Assembly: GCF_021026315.1 (NCBI RefSeq)
Contig: NZ_JAJNCX010000002.1
Coordinates: 496,001-560,000 of the forward strand
Direction: 5' to 3'
DNA: 64,000 bases
Origin: Rhizobium sp. C4
Lineage (GTDB): Bacteria; Pseudomonadota; Alphaproteobacteria; Rhizobiales; Rhizobiaceae
In this document: in pieces, positions 25,365 to 34,819 of the stretch
Layout of the letters: each line of letters starts with the position of its first letter
Position numbering within the stretch: the first letter of the stretch is position 1
The notes under the pieces: generated by a model
Told to the model about the DNA's origin: nothing
Seen by the model: the letters and a program-made list of their open reading frames with translations, nothing else
Database searches by the model: none
Position numbers and translations under genes: made by a program

Positions 25365-26402
25365 ATGATGAACTTGAATAGACGACAGGCCCTTGGGGCC
25401 ATGGCGGGCTTTTCTGCCGCGGCCATGTTTGGCAGCAATGTCCGCGCTGCCGGAAAGACGCTCATCGTTCCGACGCTGGGCGGTGTCTGGGAGCAATTCT
25501 GGCGAACGACGCTTGCGCCGGCCTTTTCGGCCAAGACCGGCGCCAGTGTCACGCTGGACGCCGGCAATGGTCGCGCCTGGAGCGCCAATCTGCGCGCCGC
25601 AGGCGTCGACAAGCCACCCTATTCCTTCGTCATGACCAACGAAGCCTTTGCCAATAGCCTGCGCAAGGAAGGCTTCTTCGAGAAGCTCGATCTGTCGAAG
25701 GTGCCGAACTACGCCGACCTTTATCCGCTGGCCAAGAAGACCGACGGCTGGGGTGCGGTTGCCATGGTTTCGCCCATCGGTCTTGCCTATCGCACCGACC
25801 TCGTTAAGACGCCGCCCAAGGCCTGGAAAGACCTATGGAACAACCCGGAATTCAAGGGCCGCATCGGTCTCTATAACTTTGCCAACACGGCCGGCAAGAT
25901 GGAGCTGATGCTCTTCTCGACCCTTTTCGGCAAGGATCAATATGACGTCGATGCCGGCTTCAAGGCGCTGGAAAAGCTCGGGCCGGTGATCCAGGCCGAC
26001 TTCAACCTGTCGACCGGGATTGCTGCCGGCGAATTCATCGCCGCCCCGTTTGACTTCGGCGAAGTTGCCCGCCTGAAGAAGCAGGGCCTGCCGATTGACG
26101 TCATCGTGCCGGAAGAGGGCATGTTGATGTTCGATCAGACGCTCAACGTTCTTGCGCACGGCCCCGAGAAGGATCTGGCCTATCAATATGTGAACTGGCT
26201 GCTCGAGCCGGAGACGCAGGCGCTCCTGATGCGCCAGTTCTTCGTCTCTCCGACCAATGCCAAGGTTGTCGTTCCCGATGATCTGAAGGCCGATGTGCCG
26301 ATTTCCGGCGCGCAGATGGACAAGATCCTGACCTGGGACTGGGACTTCATGAACAGCAAGCAGGGTGCGCTTGCCGAGGTGTGGGCCAAGACCGTCAAAT
26401 AG
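25365..26402 (+). CDS. ABC transporter substrate-binding protein, spermidine/putrescine (PotD/PotF) type
   Basis: Periplasmic binding protein of 345 residues. The N-terminus carries a clear twin-arginine motif (NRRQALG) followed by a hydrophobic stretch and an AxA cleavage site (VRA-AG), which predicts Tat export. The mature protein follows the family 1/PotD-like pattern (IVPTLGGVWEQFW, LAHGPEKDLAYQYVNWLLEPE). AAAAGGGGA precedes the start. A hairpin follows the gene. Polyamine or amino-acid-derived cations are typical ligands, but ligand identity is inferred. Confidence 0.88.
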   Translation: MMNLNRRQALGAMAGFSAAAMFGSNVRAAGKTLIVPTLGGVWEQFWRTTLAPAFSAKTGASVTLDAGNGRAWSANLRAAGVDKPPYSFVMTNEAFANSLRKEGFFEKLDLSKVPNYADLYPLAKKTDGWGAVAMVSPIGLAYRTDLVKTPPKAWKDLWNNPEFKGRIGLYNFANTAGKMELMLFSTLFGKDQYDVDAGFKALEKLGPVIQADFNLSTGIAAGEFIAAPFDFGEVARLKKQGLPIDVIVPEEGMLMFDQTLNVLAHGPEKDLAYQYVNWLLEPETQALLMRQFFVSPTNAKVVVPDDLKADVPISGAQMDKILTWDWDFMNSKQGALAEVWAKTVK

Positions 26403-26432
26403 GTCGGGTCTCGCACGCTGAAGCCGATGGCG

Positions 26433-26454
26433 CGGCCAGTTTCCCGACTGGCCG
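26433..26454 (+). other. intergenic hairpin after binding-protein gene
   Basis: Perfect 8-bp stem CGGCCAGT / ACTGGCCG with a 6-base loop and no T-run. It lies between the binding-protein and ATPase genes, the same position as in the other importers of the window. Confidence 0.5.
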
Positions 26455-26492
26455 GCCCCCACATTTCATGAAGAAACAGGGAAGTACCGATC

Positions 26493-27551
26493 ATGACAGA
26501 GGTTAGCATCGAAAGGCTGACCATGGACTATGGCGTTCACCGCGCCGTGGATGGCATCTCGCTTCGGATCAGGAACGGCGAATTCATATCGCTTCTCGGT
26601 CCCTCGGGTTGCGGCAAGACGACGACGCTGAAGGTGATTGCCGGTTTTGAACATGCCTCCAGCGGCGCAATCCGCTTCGACGGCAATGATGTGATGCAGG
26701 TTCCCGCCGAAAAGCGGGATATCGGCATGGTCTTCCAGAACTACGCACTCTTCCCGCACATGACTGTCGCCGGAAATCTCGCCTTCGGACTGGAGATGCG
26801 GAAACTGCCGAAAGCCGAGATGCAGTCGCGGATCGCCAAGGTCCTTGAGATGGTGCAGCTCTCATCCCATGCCGATCGCTATCCCAATCAGCTTTCGGGT
26901 GGCCAGCAGCAGCGCGTCGCGCTCGCCCGCGCCCTCGTGATCGAACCCAAGATCCTCCTTCTCGATGAGCCGCTGGCCAATCTCGACGCCAAGCTGCGCG
27001 AAGAAATGCGGGTCTTCATCCGGGAAATTCAGCGCCGTGTCGGCATCACCACGGTCTATGTCACCCATGACCAGGCCGAGGCGATGACCATGTCCGACCG
27101 CGTCGTCGTGATGTTTGGTGGCAAGATCGCCCAGATGGGCACGCCTGCCGAAATCTACGACCAGCCCGCGAGCGTCGAGGTCGCCAAATTCGTCGGTCAG
27201 GTCAATCTTCTGCGCATGAAGGTCGAGGCCATCACCGGGGATGGCGGAATGGACGTGTCGGGTCCCTTCGGCGTGATCAAGGTGAAGTCCATCGAGGGCG
27301 CCGCTCCCGGTCGGGCGGTGACAGTCGCGGTGCGGCCCGAAGCCATCGATCTTGTGTCCCCTTCTGAGGGACAGGCTGCCACCATTGCCTCGAGCTATTA
27401 TTCGGGCAGCCTCATGGACTACCGGGCGCGGCTTGCCGACGGAACCTTGATCGATGTTCAGACCTTTCCGAGGCAGCGCTTCGCCGATGGGGAGGCCGTG
27501 GGCCTGAGCATCCCCGCCGATCGCTGGTGGCCGCTGGAGGTTACCGCATGA
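26493..27551 (+). CDS. ABC transporter ATP-binding protein, PotA type
   Basis: Cytoplasmic ATPase of 352 residues. GPSGCGKTT (Walker A), LSGGQQQRVALARAL (signature), LLLDEPLANLDAKLREEM (Walker B) and VTHDQAEAMTMSDR (switch) are intact. The C-terminal TOBE-type domain starts near residue 240. It belongs with the binding protein upstream and two permeases downstream; its stop overlaps the first permease start (ATGA at 27548). Confidence 0.93.
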   Translation: MTEVSIERLTMDYGVHRAVDGISLRIRNGEFISLLGPSGCGKTTTLKVIAGFEHASSGAIRFDGNDVMQVPAEKRDIGMVFQNYALFPHMTVAGNLAFGLEMRKLPKAEMQSRIAKVLEMVQLSSHADRYPNQLSGGQQQRVALARALVIEPKILLLDEPLANLDAKLREEMRVFIREIQRRVGITTVYVTHDQAEAMTMSDRVVVMFGGKIAQMGTPAEIYDQPASVEVAKFVGQVNLLRMKVEAITGDGGMDVSGPFGVIKVKSIEGAAPGRAVTVAVRPEAIDLVSPSEGQAATIASSYYSGSLMDYRARLADGTLIDVQTFPRQRFADGEAVGLSIPADRWWPLEVTA

Positions 27552-28408
27552 ACCCGCTTGCCTCAAAGAAGCGGGCATCGCTGCTTTTGATTGCGCCGGC
27601 GGCTTTGCTGATCTTCTTCTTCCTCGTCCTGCCCTATCTGACCATCGTCGTCATGAGCTTCCGCGTGCCGGGCGATGGAACGCCCTATGCGCCTGGTTTC
27701 ACGACGGGCAATTACCTGCACTTCTTCTCGGACAGTTTCTTTCTCCAGCAGACCTTCAACACGTTGATGATCGGCGCGATCTGCACCTTGGTCTGCCTTG
27801 TGCTCGGCTTTCCCGTTGCCTGGCAGCTGGCGCGCGGCAATTCTCGCCTGCGGGGGATTGCCTATGGAATCGTGCTCTCGCCGCTGCTCGTCGGCATCGT
27901 GATCCGCAGCTACGGCTGGACGATCATTCTCGGCAACAACGGCATGATCAACCGGACGCTCATCTCGATGGGGCTGGTCGATCGTCCGGTCGGGCTCATG
28001 TACAATACGCTTGGTATCGTCATCGCGCTTTCCCATGTCTTTCTGCCCTTCATGATCCTGCCCGTCATGGCCGCGATCCAGGGCATTGATCCGTCGCTCG
28101 AATCCGCGGCCCGCTCGCTTGGGGCCTCCCGCGCGACCATTTTCCGCCGCATCATCCTTCCGCTGTCCATGCCGGGGATCCAGGCGGGATGTATCCTGAC
28201 CTTCGTCCTGTCTCTCTCCGCATACGTGACGCCGGCGCTCATCGGAGGGTCCAAAGTCAAGACGATGGCGGTCACAGTCGTCGACACGCTGGTGGACACG
28301 TTCCAGTGGCCCTTTGGATCGGCGCTCGCCCTGATGCTCGCCGTCACCGGCGCTGTGATTGTTGTGATCTTCGCCCGAATGACCCGCATGAAATGGAAGG
28401 CTGCCTGA
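27548..28408 (+). CDS. ABC transporter permease, PotB type
   Basis: Inner-membrane permease of 286 residues with six hydrophobic segments, beginning LLLIAPAALLIFFFLVLPYL. The coupling loop is ESAARSLGASRATIFRRIILP. The start at 27548 (MNPLASKK) is chosen for the ATGA overlap with the ATPase gene. It pairs with the next permease in a PotABCD-type importer. Confidence 0.92.
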   Translation: MNPLASKKRASLLLIAPAALLIFFFLVLPYLTIVVMSFRVPGDGTPYAPGFTTGNYLHFFSDSFFLQQTFNTLMIGAICTLVCLVLGFPVAWQLARGNSRLRGIAYGIVLSPLLVGIVIRSYGWTIILGNNGMINRTLISMGLVDRPVGLMYNTLGIVIALSHVFLPFMILPVMAAIQGIDPSLESAARSLGASRATIFRRIILPLSMPGIQAGCILTFVLSLSAYVTPALIGGSKVKTMAVTVVDTLVDTFQWPFGSALALMLAVTGAVIVVIFARMTRMKWKAA

Positions 28409-28411
28409 GAC

Positions 28412-29194
28412 ATGTCGAAAACATTCTTCACGATCTTCTGTCTTCTCATCTACGCCTTCCTGCTCGCCCCCATCGTCGTGGTGGTGCTGGCCTCCTTCAA
28501 TTCGGGCGCATTTCTCACCTTTCCGCCGCAAGGCCTGTCACTGCGGTGGTATGTCGTGTTCTTTCACAACGAGGTCTTCTGGCGGGCAATCAAGACTTCG
28601 CTGTGGATTGCAGCGGTCACCACGGTCATTTCATCCATTATCGGCACCATGGCCGCGATCTATCATGTGCAATTTGCCGGCAAGCTCAAGGAGACGGTGC
28701 GTGTTGCGATGATGGCGCCTCTGCTTCTGCCTGAAGTACTGACCGCAATCGCCCTGCTTTTCTTTGTCTACACGATCGGGATCGGCACGCAGACGGTTCT
28801 GCCGCTGATCATCGGACACGTCCTGATCACGCTGCCATTCGTCTTCATCAACGTGTCCGCATCGCTCGAAAGCTATGATGTCTCCTGGACAATGGCGGCC
28901 CGCAGTCTTGGAGCCGGGCCGTTCACGCGCTTCTGGCGCATCATGTTGCCGCTGATCAAGCCGGGCGTCATCGGCGGTGCGCTTTTCGCCTTCATCATAT
29001 CGTTCGATGTCTTCACCATCTCCTTCATGCTGAAGAGCGTTGGCATGTCGACGCTGCCGATCCAGCTCTATGACTATTTGAGAACGAATTTCACACCCGA
29101 AGCGGCTGCCGTTTCATCGCTCTCGGTGTTCCTGACACTTCTGGTCGTCGTGGTGACCGAGAAGTTCTTGGGCCTGAAGATCCATCGTTTCTGA
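28412..29194 (+). CDS. ABC transporter permease, PotC type
   Basis: Second permease, 260 residues, with six membrane segments. The coupling-loop pattern is WTMAARSLGAGPFTRFWRIML. It starts 3 bases after the PotB-like stop and completes the importer. The operon ends at a strong terminator at 29223-29256. Convergent dctA ends 86 bases away. Confidence 0.92.
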   Translation: MSKTFFTIFCLLIYAFLLAPIVVVVLASFNSGAFLTFPPQGLSLRWYVVFFHNEVFWRAIKTSLWIAAVTTVISSIIGTMAAIYHVQFAGKLKETVRVAMMAPLLLPEVLTAIALLFFVYTIGIGTQTVLPLIIGHVLITLPFVFINVSASLESYDVSWTMAARSLGAGPFTRFWRIMLPLIKPGVIGGALFAFIISFDVFTISFMLKSVGMSTLPIQLYDYLRTNFTPEAAAVSSLSVFLTLLVVVVTEKFLGLKIHRF

Positions 29195-29222
29195 TCGCAT
29201 CTCTTTGCTGCTGAAAATGAAG

Positions 29223-29256
29223 AGACCCGCGCGTTGGGACGCGCGGGTCTTTTGTC
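29223..29256 (+). terminator. Rho-independent terminator between potC-like gene and dctA
   Basis: An 11-bp perfect stem AGACCCGCGCG / CGCGCGGGTCT with a 6-base loop TTGGGA, followed by TTTGTCTTT. It lies between convergent genes. The T-run is on the + strand side; the other side is also A-rich (GAAAATGAAG), so it may work in both directions. Confidence 0.85.
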
Positions 29257-29280
29257 TTTGAAGGCGTGAGGCCGAACGCT

Positions 29281-30615
29281 TTATTCGGCGGCGACAGCGG
29301 CCGGAGCAAGGCGAGGCTCTTCCGCGACAGGCATGCCGGCAAAGGCTGCAGCCATCTTTTCCGTGTCGAGTTCGCCTTCCCAACGGGCGACAACGACGGT
29401 TGCAACCGCGTTGCCGATGAAGTTGGTGATGGCGCGGCATTCCGACATGAAGCGGTCGATGCCGAGGATCAGCGCCATGCCGGCGACCGGAACGGCCGGG
29501 ACGACGGAGAGCGTGGCAGCGAGCGTGATGAAGCCTGCACCGGTGATGCCGGCAGCGCCCTTGGAGCTGAGCATGGCGACCAGAAGCAGCAGCACTTCGT
29601 CACCGAGCGACAGATGCGTGTTGGTTGCCTGTGCGATGAAGAGGGCGGCGAGCGTCATGTAGATGTTCGTGCCGTCGAGATTGAACGAGTAGCCGGTCGG
29701 AATGACCAGACCGACGACCGGACGGGCGCAGCCTGCGCGTTCCATCTTGGACATCAGGCCCGGCAGCGCGGCTTCCGAAGACGACGTGCCGAGAACGAGA
29801 AGCAGTTCTTCCTTCAGGTAGCGGATCAGCGAGACGATCGAGAAGCCGTTATACCAGGCAACTGCGCCGAGAACGACGAAGATGAAGAGGAAGGACGTCA
29901 GGTAGAACGTGCCGATCAGCATCGCAAGGTTGGCGACGGCGCCAATGCCGTATTTGCCGATGGTGAAGGCCATGGCGCCGAACGCACCGATCGGGGCTGC
30001 CTTCATCAGGATGGCGACGAGGCGGAAGATCGGGGTGGTCAGGGCCTGCAGGAAGTCGAGAACGGGCTTGCCCTTCTCGCCGACCATGCCGAGCGCAATG
30101 CCGAACAGAACCGAGAAGAACAGGACCTGGAGGATGTCGCCCTGCGCGAATGCGCCGACGATCGTATCCGGGATGATGTTCATCAGGAAGCCGGTGATGG
30201 TGGCGTCATGCGCCTTGGCCGTATAGGTCGCGACAGCCTTGGTGTCGAGCGTTGCCGGATCGATGTTCATGCCGGAGCCCGGATGAATGACATTGGCGAC
30301 GATCAGGCCGACGATGAGGGCCAGCGTCGAGAAGGTCAGGAAGTAGATCATCGACTTGCCGGCGACGCGGCCGACCTTCTTGAGATCCGCCATGCCGGCA
30401 ATGCCGGTGGCAACCGTCAGGAAGATCACGGGAGCGATGATCATCTTCACCAGCTTGATGAAGGCGTCGCCGAGCGGCTTCAGGCTTTCGCCGACGCCCG
30501 GATAGAAGTGACCGAGAAGCACGCCGGCGAGAATGGCCGTCAGCACCTGGACATAAAGCTGCCGATAGAGCGGCGTCCTGCCGCGCGGTTCGGCGACCGC
30601 GTTCGAAATCTGCAT
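29281..30615 (-). CDS. dctA: C4-dicarboxylate transport protein
   Basis: Inner-membrane DAACS symporter for succinate, fumarate and malate, needed for symbiotic or free-living dicarboxylate use in rhizobia. It has 444 residues with about eight membrane segments. The serine-rich [13 protein letters not shown] motif, [14 protein letters not shown] and the helix with [17 protein letters not shown] are all intact. I start it at 30615 because GGAGG lies 6 bases upstream; the GTG at 30627 overlaps that site. It is divergent from dctBD and carries a consensus -24/-12 promoter. Confidence 0.96.
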   Translation of the reverse strand: MQISNAVAEPRGRTPLYRQLYVQVLTAILAGVLLGHFYPGVGESLKPLGDAFIKLVKMIIAPVIFLTVATGIAGMADLKKVGRVAGKSMIYFLTFSTLALIVGLIVANVIHPGSGMNIDPATLDTKAVATYTAKAHDATITGFLMNIIPDTIVGAFAQGDILQVLFFSVLFGIALGMVGEKGKPVLDFLQALTTPIFRLVAILMKAAPIGAFGAMAFTIGKYGIGAVANLAMLIGTFYLTSFLFIFVVLGAVAWYNGFSIVSLIRYLKEELLLVLGTSSSEAALPGLMSKMERAGCARPVVGLVIPTGYSFNLDGTNIYMTLAALFIAQATNTHLSLGDEVLLLLVAMLSSKGAAGITGAGFITLAATLSVVPAVPVAGMALILGIDRFMSECRAITNFIGNAVATVVVARWEGELDTEKMAAAFAGMPVAEEPRLAPAAVAAE

Positions 30616-30707
30616 ATGAGCCTCCACTTAGCCCCGCCCGGACGAATGCGCCTCCCGAGGCGTAACGTTGATCGCACGGCATCTTTCCCTGCCGTCGAAG
30701 CTAAGTT

Positions 30708-30723
30708 TGCAAACGATGTGCCA
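30708..30723 (-). promoter_or_regulatory. sigma-54 (-24/-12) promoter of dctA
   Basis: Read on the - strand the sequence is TGGCAC-N5-TTGCA, a perfect match to the RpoN consensus. It is about 93 bases upstream of the dctA start and is the known mode of dctA control in rhizobia. Confidence 0.88.
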
Positions 30724-30752
30724 GTTTCAGGTCGTCGATTAAGTGGCTGTAA

Positions 30753-30810
30753 ACAAATGTGAAAATTTGTGTCAGGTTGACGTTTGGTTCTATTTGTGCG
30801 GAATTTCACA
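30753..30810. promoter_or_regulatory. two candidate DctD-binding upstream activator sites
   Basis: Two palindromic elements lie upstream of the -24/-12 promoter: ACAAAT-N6-ATTTGT (30753-30770) and TGTG-N8-CACA (30795-30810). Their centres are about 41 bases apart, and they lie some 45-95 bases upstream of the -12 element. Tandem DctD sites in this position are known for rhizobial dctA. They also lie just ahead of dctB. Confidence 0.55.
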
Positions 30811-30854
30811 CAGATGGACTTGCCTGTTGTGTGGAAAAATGCGCAAAATGTTCC

Positions 30855-32723
30855 ATGATCAAGACGGCAACGACCGAGGAGAATGGTGCTGTGTCTCCGC
30901 ATGTGGCGGGGCTGAAGCGGCGTGTCCGCAGGGCGTGGCTCATCTTTGCTGCGGTGTTTGTCGTGGGCGCCGTCCTCGTCGCGCTCGCGGCGAACCGCTA
31001 CGGCCGCGATGCCGCAGTGGCCGATCTGCTGGCGCAGGGCCGCACCGAGATCAACCTCAAGTCAGCACTTCTCCGGTCCGTGCTGGAACGGCCCCGCGCC
31101 CTGCCGCTCGTGCTGTCGCAGGACCGGGATGTGTCCGATGCGCTTCTCACGCGGTCCGCGAGCGATGTCGATCGCCTGAACCGCAAGCTCGAAGCGCTTG
31201 TGACCGGCACGAAGGCGGCCGTCATCTATGTGACCAACGACAGGGGCGTGGCGATTGCCTCGAGCAACTGGCAGGAAAAGACCAGCTTCGTCGGCAGCGA
31301 CTATTCGTTCCGCGCCTATTTCAGGGACGCCATGGCCAACGGCGCGGGCGAGCAGTTTGCCCTTGGCAGCGTCAGCAACCGGCCCGGTCTCTACATTTCC
31401 AATCGCGTGCTTTCCGACGGCAGGATGCTGGGCGTCGTCGTTGTCAAGATGGAGTTCGAACAGCTGGAAAATGACTGGCGCGACAGCGGCAGGCCGGCGT
31501 TCATTACCGGTTCGGAGAAGGTGGTTCTCGTGACCAACCTGCCGAGCTGGCGTTTCATGACGGTGGGGCAGCTAGATCCGGGGGCGGCGTCCGCCATCCG
31601 GGAAAGCCTTCAGTTCGGCGGCGCGCCCCTGCAGCCGCTGCCGCTTCGCCAGGCCGCGCCGCTTCCGGACGGTATCACAACGGTTCGGGCAGTCCTTCCG
31701 GGTGGCGGCGAGGCCTCGTTCATCGAACTTCAGACAGAGGTCGCGACCACAAGCTGGGTGCTGCACTATCTTGTGCCGCTTCAGCCGGCGCTCGGCGATG
31801 CTGTCTGGCAGACGATGTTCCTGGCCTTTGCGGTCTTCCTCGGCCTGTCCGTCCTGACGGCGATCGTCATGTGGCGAAGGCAGGCAAACCTTTTTGGCCA
31901 GGCGCGTGCGGCGCTTGCCCGCGCGGAGCTGGAGCGCCGGGTGCGCGAGCGCACGAGGGACCTGAGCCGTGCGCGCGATCTTCTGCAGGCGGAAGTCTCC
32001 GAGCATCGCAATACCGAGCAGCGGCTGAAAGGCGTGCAGCAGGAGCTCGTGGCGGCGAACCGTCTGGCGATCCTGGGGCAGGTGGCCGCGGGCGTTGCCC
32101 ATGAGATCAACCAGCCGCTCGCCACCATCCGGGCCTATGCCGAAAATGCCCAGACCTTTCTGGAGCGCCAGAAGATCGACACCGCACGCGAGAATGTCGG
32201 CCTGATCGTCGACCTGACGCAGCGGATCGCCACGATCACCGACGAACTGCGCGCGTTTGCCCGCAAGGGGCGGGGTGCACCGGAACCGGTGCCGCTGCGC
32301 AATGTGCTCGAAGGCGCTGTCGTTCTGCTGAAGACGCGCTTTGCCGGCCGGATCGAGGCGATCGTCATCGACTTGCCGGCCGAGGATTTCAATGTTCTCG
32401 GCAATCGCATCCGGCTGGAACAGGTCTTCATCAACCTCTTCCAGAATGCGCTCGAAGCGTTGCAGGACAGGGCGGATGCTCGGGTCGAGGTGACGGTGGA
32501 AAAGACAATGACAGGCGTGACGGTTCATGTCGCCGACAACGGGCCGGGCATTCCGCCGGAGATCCGCGATGTGCTCTTCACGCCGTTCAACACATCCAAG
32601 GAACAGGGATTGGGGCTTGGACTGGTCATTTCCAAGGAAATTCTGGCCGACTACGGCGGCGCGATTTCCGTCGAAAGCGATGAGACCGGCACGCGCTTCG
32701 CGGTCGGGCTGAAGGGAGCATGA
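30855..32723 (+). CDS. dctB: C4-dicarboxylate sensor histidine kinase
   Basis: Membrane sensor that phosphorylates DctD when dicarboxylate is present. The start at 30855 ([11 protein letters not shown]) gives 622 residues; the open frame upstream runs through the dctA activator sites and was rejected. A membrane segment at about 27-47 is followed by a periplasmic sensor region of some 270 residues, then a second segment near 330-350. A cytoplasmic helical linker, the HisKA box with VAHEINQP (His416) and an HATPase domain ([17 protein letters not shown]) complete it. It is coupled to dctD. Confidence 0.95.
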   Translation: MIKTATTEENGAVSPHVAGLKRRVRRAWLIFAAVFVVGAVLVALAANRYGRDAAVADLLAQGRTEINLKSALLRSVLERPRALPLVLSQDRDVSDALLTRSASDVDRLNRKLEALVTGTKAAVIYVTNDRGVAIASSNWQEKTSFVGSDYSFRAYFRDAMANGAGEQFALGSVSNRPGLYISNRVLSDGRMLGVVVVKMEFEQLENDWRDSGRPAFITGSEKVVLVTNLPSWRFMTVGQLDPGAASAIRESLQFGGAPLQPLPLRQAAPLPDGITTVRAVLPGGGEASFIELQTEVATTSWVLHYLVPLQPALGDAVWQTMFLAFAVFLGLSVLTAIVMWRRQANLFGQARAALARAELERRVRERTRDLSRARDLLQAEVSEHRNTEQRLKGVQQELVAANRLAILGQVAAGVAHEINQPLATIRAYAENAQTFLERQKIDTARENVGLIVDLTQRIATITDELRAFARKGRGAPEPVPLRNVLEGAVVLLKTRFAGRIEAIVIDLPAEDFNVLGNRIRLEQVFINLFQNALEALQDRADARVEVTVEKTMTGVTVHVADNGPGIPPEIRDVLFTPFNTSKEQGLGLGLVISKEILADYGGAISVESDETGTRFAVGLKGA

Positions 32724-34087
32724 GTTTGCAGACGGGCGGTTCAGTCTATCTCGTTGACGATGACAGGGACTTGCGGCGGGCGACCGCGCAGACGCTGGAG
32801 CTTGCCGGCTTCGAGGTGCAGGCCTTTGCCCGGGCGCGCGAAGCGCTGGCTGCGCTGCCGGCCGATTTTGCGGGTGTCATCGTCAGCGATATCCGCATGC
32901 CGGAAATGGACGGCCTGCAGTTCTTCGCGGAAATCACGGCGCGCGATCCGGATTTGCCGGTGATCCTGATTACCGGCCACGGCGACATTCCGATGGCGGT
33001 GCAGGCGATCCAGAACGGCGTCTATGATTTCATTCCCAAGCCGTTTCCAGCAGACTATCTGTCGCGCAGCATTGCACGCGCCCAGGAGAAACGGGCGCTG
33101 GTGCTGGAAAATCGTCGGCTCCGGCGGCTGGCGGAGACCGTCGATGACGACATGCCGATGCTCGGCAATACGCCCGCCATCACGCGCCTGCGCCAGACGC
33201 TCCGGCAGATCGCCGACACGGATGTCGATGTGCTGGTGACCGGCGAGACCGGGACCGGCAAGGAAGTCGTTGCCAATCTCCTGCATCAATGGAGCCACCG
33301 CAAGCGCGGCAACTTCGTTGCGCTCAATTGCGGGGCGCTGCCGGAATCGGTCATCGAAAGCGAACTCTTCGGCCATGAGGCCGGCGCGTTTACCGGCGCG
33401 CAGAAGAAGCGCATCGGGCGCATCGAACATGCCGATCACGGCACGCTCTTTCTCGACGAAATCGAGAGCATCCCGCTCTCCACACAGGTCAAACTGTTGC
33501 GCGTTCTCGAAGGTCGCGTCGTGACGCCGCTCGGTACCAACGAGGTGCGGCCGGTCGATTTCCGTGTCGTCGCGGCCGCCAAGGAAGACCTTGCCACCTC
33601 GTCGCGCGAGGGCAAGTTCCGGGAAGATCTGTTCTACCGGCTCAATGTCGTCAGCATCTCGATCCCTCCGCTTCGCGAGCGTCGGGACGATATTCCGCTG
33701 CTGTTCACCTATTTCGCCGGGCGCGCGGCTCAGCGTTTCCGCAAGGACGTGCCGGATATCCCGCAGGCCTACATGCTCGCGCTTCAGGCACGCGGCTGGC
33801 CGGGGAATGTGCGCGAGCTCTCGCACGTTGCGGAGCGCTTTGTTCTCGGACTGGACGAGGACGCTGAAAGGGCGGAGAGCGCATTGCCGCAATTGGCGCA
33901 GGAAACGCTCGGAACCCGGATGGACCGGCTGGAGGCCGACATCATTCGCCAGACATTGCAGCTCTGCAATGGCGACGTGCGCGCGACCATTGAAAACCTC
34001 GGCATCGCGCGAAAGACGTTCTACGATAAGCTAAGCCGGCACGGGATCAGCCGCGCCGACTATGTTCGGGAAGATGCAGGTCCGTGA
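32720..34087 (+). CDS. dctD: C4-dicarboxylate response regulator, sigma-54 activator
   Basis: NtrC-type regulator of 455 residues. The receiver domain has phosphoacceptor Asp57 ([11 protein letters not shown]). The AAA+ domain carries Walker A GETGTGKE (about 175) and the sigma-54 contact loop GAFTGA (about 222). A C-terminal Fis-type helix-turn-helix ends the protein ([17 protein letters not shown]). The start overlaps the dctB stop (ATGA). It would activate the divergent dctA promoter. An imperfect 12/13-base inverted repeat (34102-34113 and 34167-34179) lies just past the stop. Confidence 0.95.
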   Translation: MSLQTGGSVYLVDDDRDLRRATAQTLELAGFEVQAFARAREALAALPADFAGVIVSDIRMPEMDGLQFFAEITARDPDLPVILITGHGDIPMAVQAIQNGVYDFIPKPFPADYLSRSIARAQEKRALVLENRRLRRLAETVDDDMPMLGNTPAITRLRQTLRQIADTDVDVLVTGETGTGKEVVANLLHQWSHRKRGNFVALNCGALPESVIESELFGHEAGAFTGAQKKRIGRIEHADHGTLFLDEIESIPLSTQVKLLRVLEGRVVTPLGTNEVRPVDFRVVAAAKEDLATSSREGKFREDLFYRLNVVSISIPPLRERRDDIPLLFTYFAGRAAQRFRKDVPDIPQAYMLALQARGWPGNVRELSHVAERFVLGLDEDAERAESALPQLAQETLGTRMDRLEADIIRQTLQLCNGDVRATIENLGIARKTFYDKLSRHGISRADYVREDAGP

Positions 34088-34189
34088 GGATGACAGTCTC
34101 TTCGCAAGTTGCCGGAAACAAACACTCCCACCATCGAGATAAACTCGCGGCGCAATGCGGGTCGCTGGCAACCTTGCGAACGGTGTCGC

Positions 34190-34513
34190 TCAGGTCCCGG
34201 ACTTCTTGAAGCGGGTCGCCGCGAAGGCAGACTTGACGGCAGCCGGGTCGCGGTTCTGAACCGGCGGGAACGAGAAGAGTTCCGCAGCGACGTCGATGAG
34301 AAGGTTCTTCTCATGCAGCCACATGATGTCGGAGACGAGACGGTCGATGCGCTCGCGTGCTTCTGCAAGCACCATTGCGCGTTCCTTCTCTTCTTCCAGC
34401 GCCTTCTTCTTCTCGAGCGCGAGCTGAAGCTCGGTGATCTGGCGCTCAAGTTCCGCGTCGGACTTAGACATCAGTTCGGGCCGAAGCTTGTCGATGTCCT
34501 GAATGCTTGTCAT
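34190..34513 (-). CDS. small coiled-coil protein of unknown function
   Basis: A 107-residue protein I do not recognise. Residues about 15-65 are strongly charged and helical with heptad-like leucines (ELERQITELQLALEKKKALE), which predicts a coiled coil. The C-terminus is short and basic. It has no signal peptide or membrane segment. GGGGAAACATC precedes the ATG. It stands alone, convergent with dctD. The N-terminal part is loosely reminiscent of oligomerisation domains of H-NS-like proteins, but no DNA-binding tail is seen. Confidence 0.6.
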   Translation of the reverse strand: MTSIQDIDKLRPELMSKSDAELERQITELQLALEKKKALEEEKERAMVLAEARERIDRLVSDIMWLHEKNLLIDVAAELFSFPPVQNRDPAAVKSAFAATRFKKSGT

Positions 34514-34819
34514 GATGTTTCCCCTGTTGGACCTGACAGAACCGCGAATCTCAGATCGCTAACGCCGCCTGATACAAACCACTGAGTCGCTGATTCTACT
34601 GGTCAAATTATTACGTAAGGGTCCCGGGCGCTGACAAGAAGGAAAACTCCTGAGCGAGAGTTACGAACGATTTTGTTGTGAACGGTCTTGAACCTGCAAG
34701 ACCGCTGAAATACCGCATTTACGCTCTTTTCACCGAAAAACATAATTGCAATGCGGCGTTAAGCTCTTTCGAGCGCTTGCCGCCTATAGTCGTGTCCGGT
34801 CTTGAACTCGGATACGTGC
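34514..34819. promoter_or_regulatory. 306-base intergenic region upstream of asnB-like operon
   Basis: No gene was seen here, and the stretch is clearly richer in A/T than its surroundings. It holds a perfect inverted repeat CGGTCTTG / CAAGACCG (34683-34690 and 34697-34704, 6-base spacer). The sequence CGGTCTTGAAC occurs at 34683-34693 and again at 34797-34807, just before the asnB-like start. A -10-like TATAGT lies at 34785-34790. It probably carries the divergent promoters of the coiled-coil gene and the asnB-like operon. Confidence 0.45.

Noticed and set aside
29266-30762. 498-codon + strand frame opposite dctA
   Set aside because: dctA is unmistakable on the - strand; the + strand product is Asp/Arg-rich low complexity.
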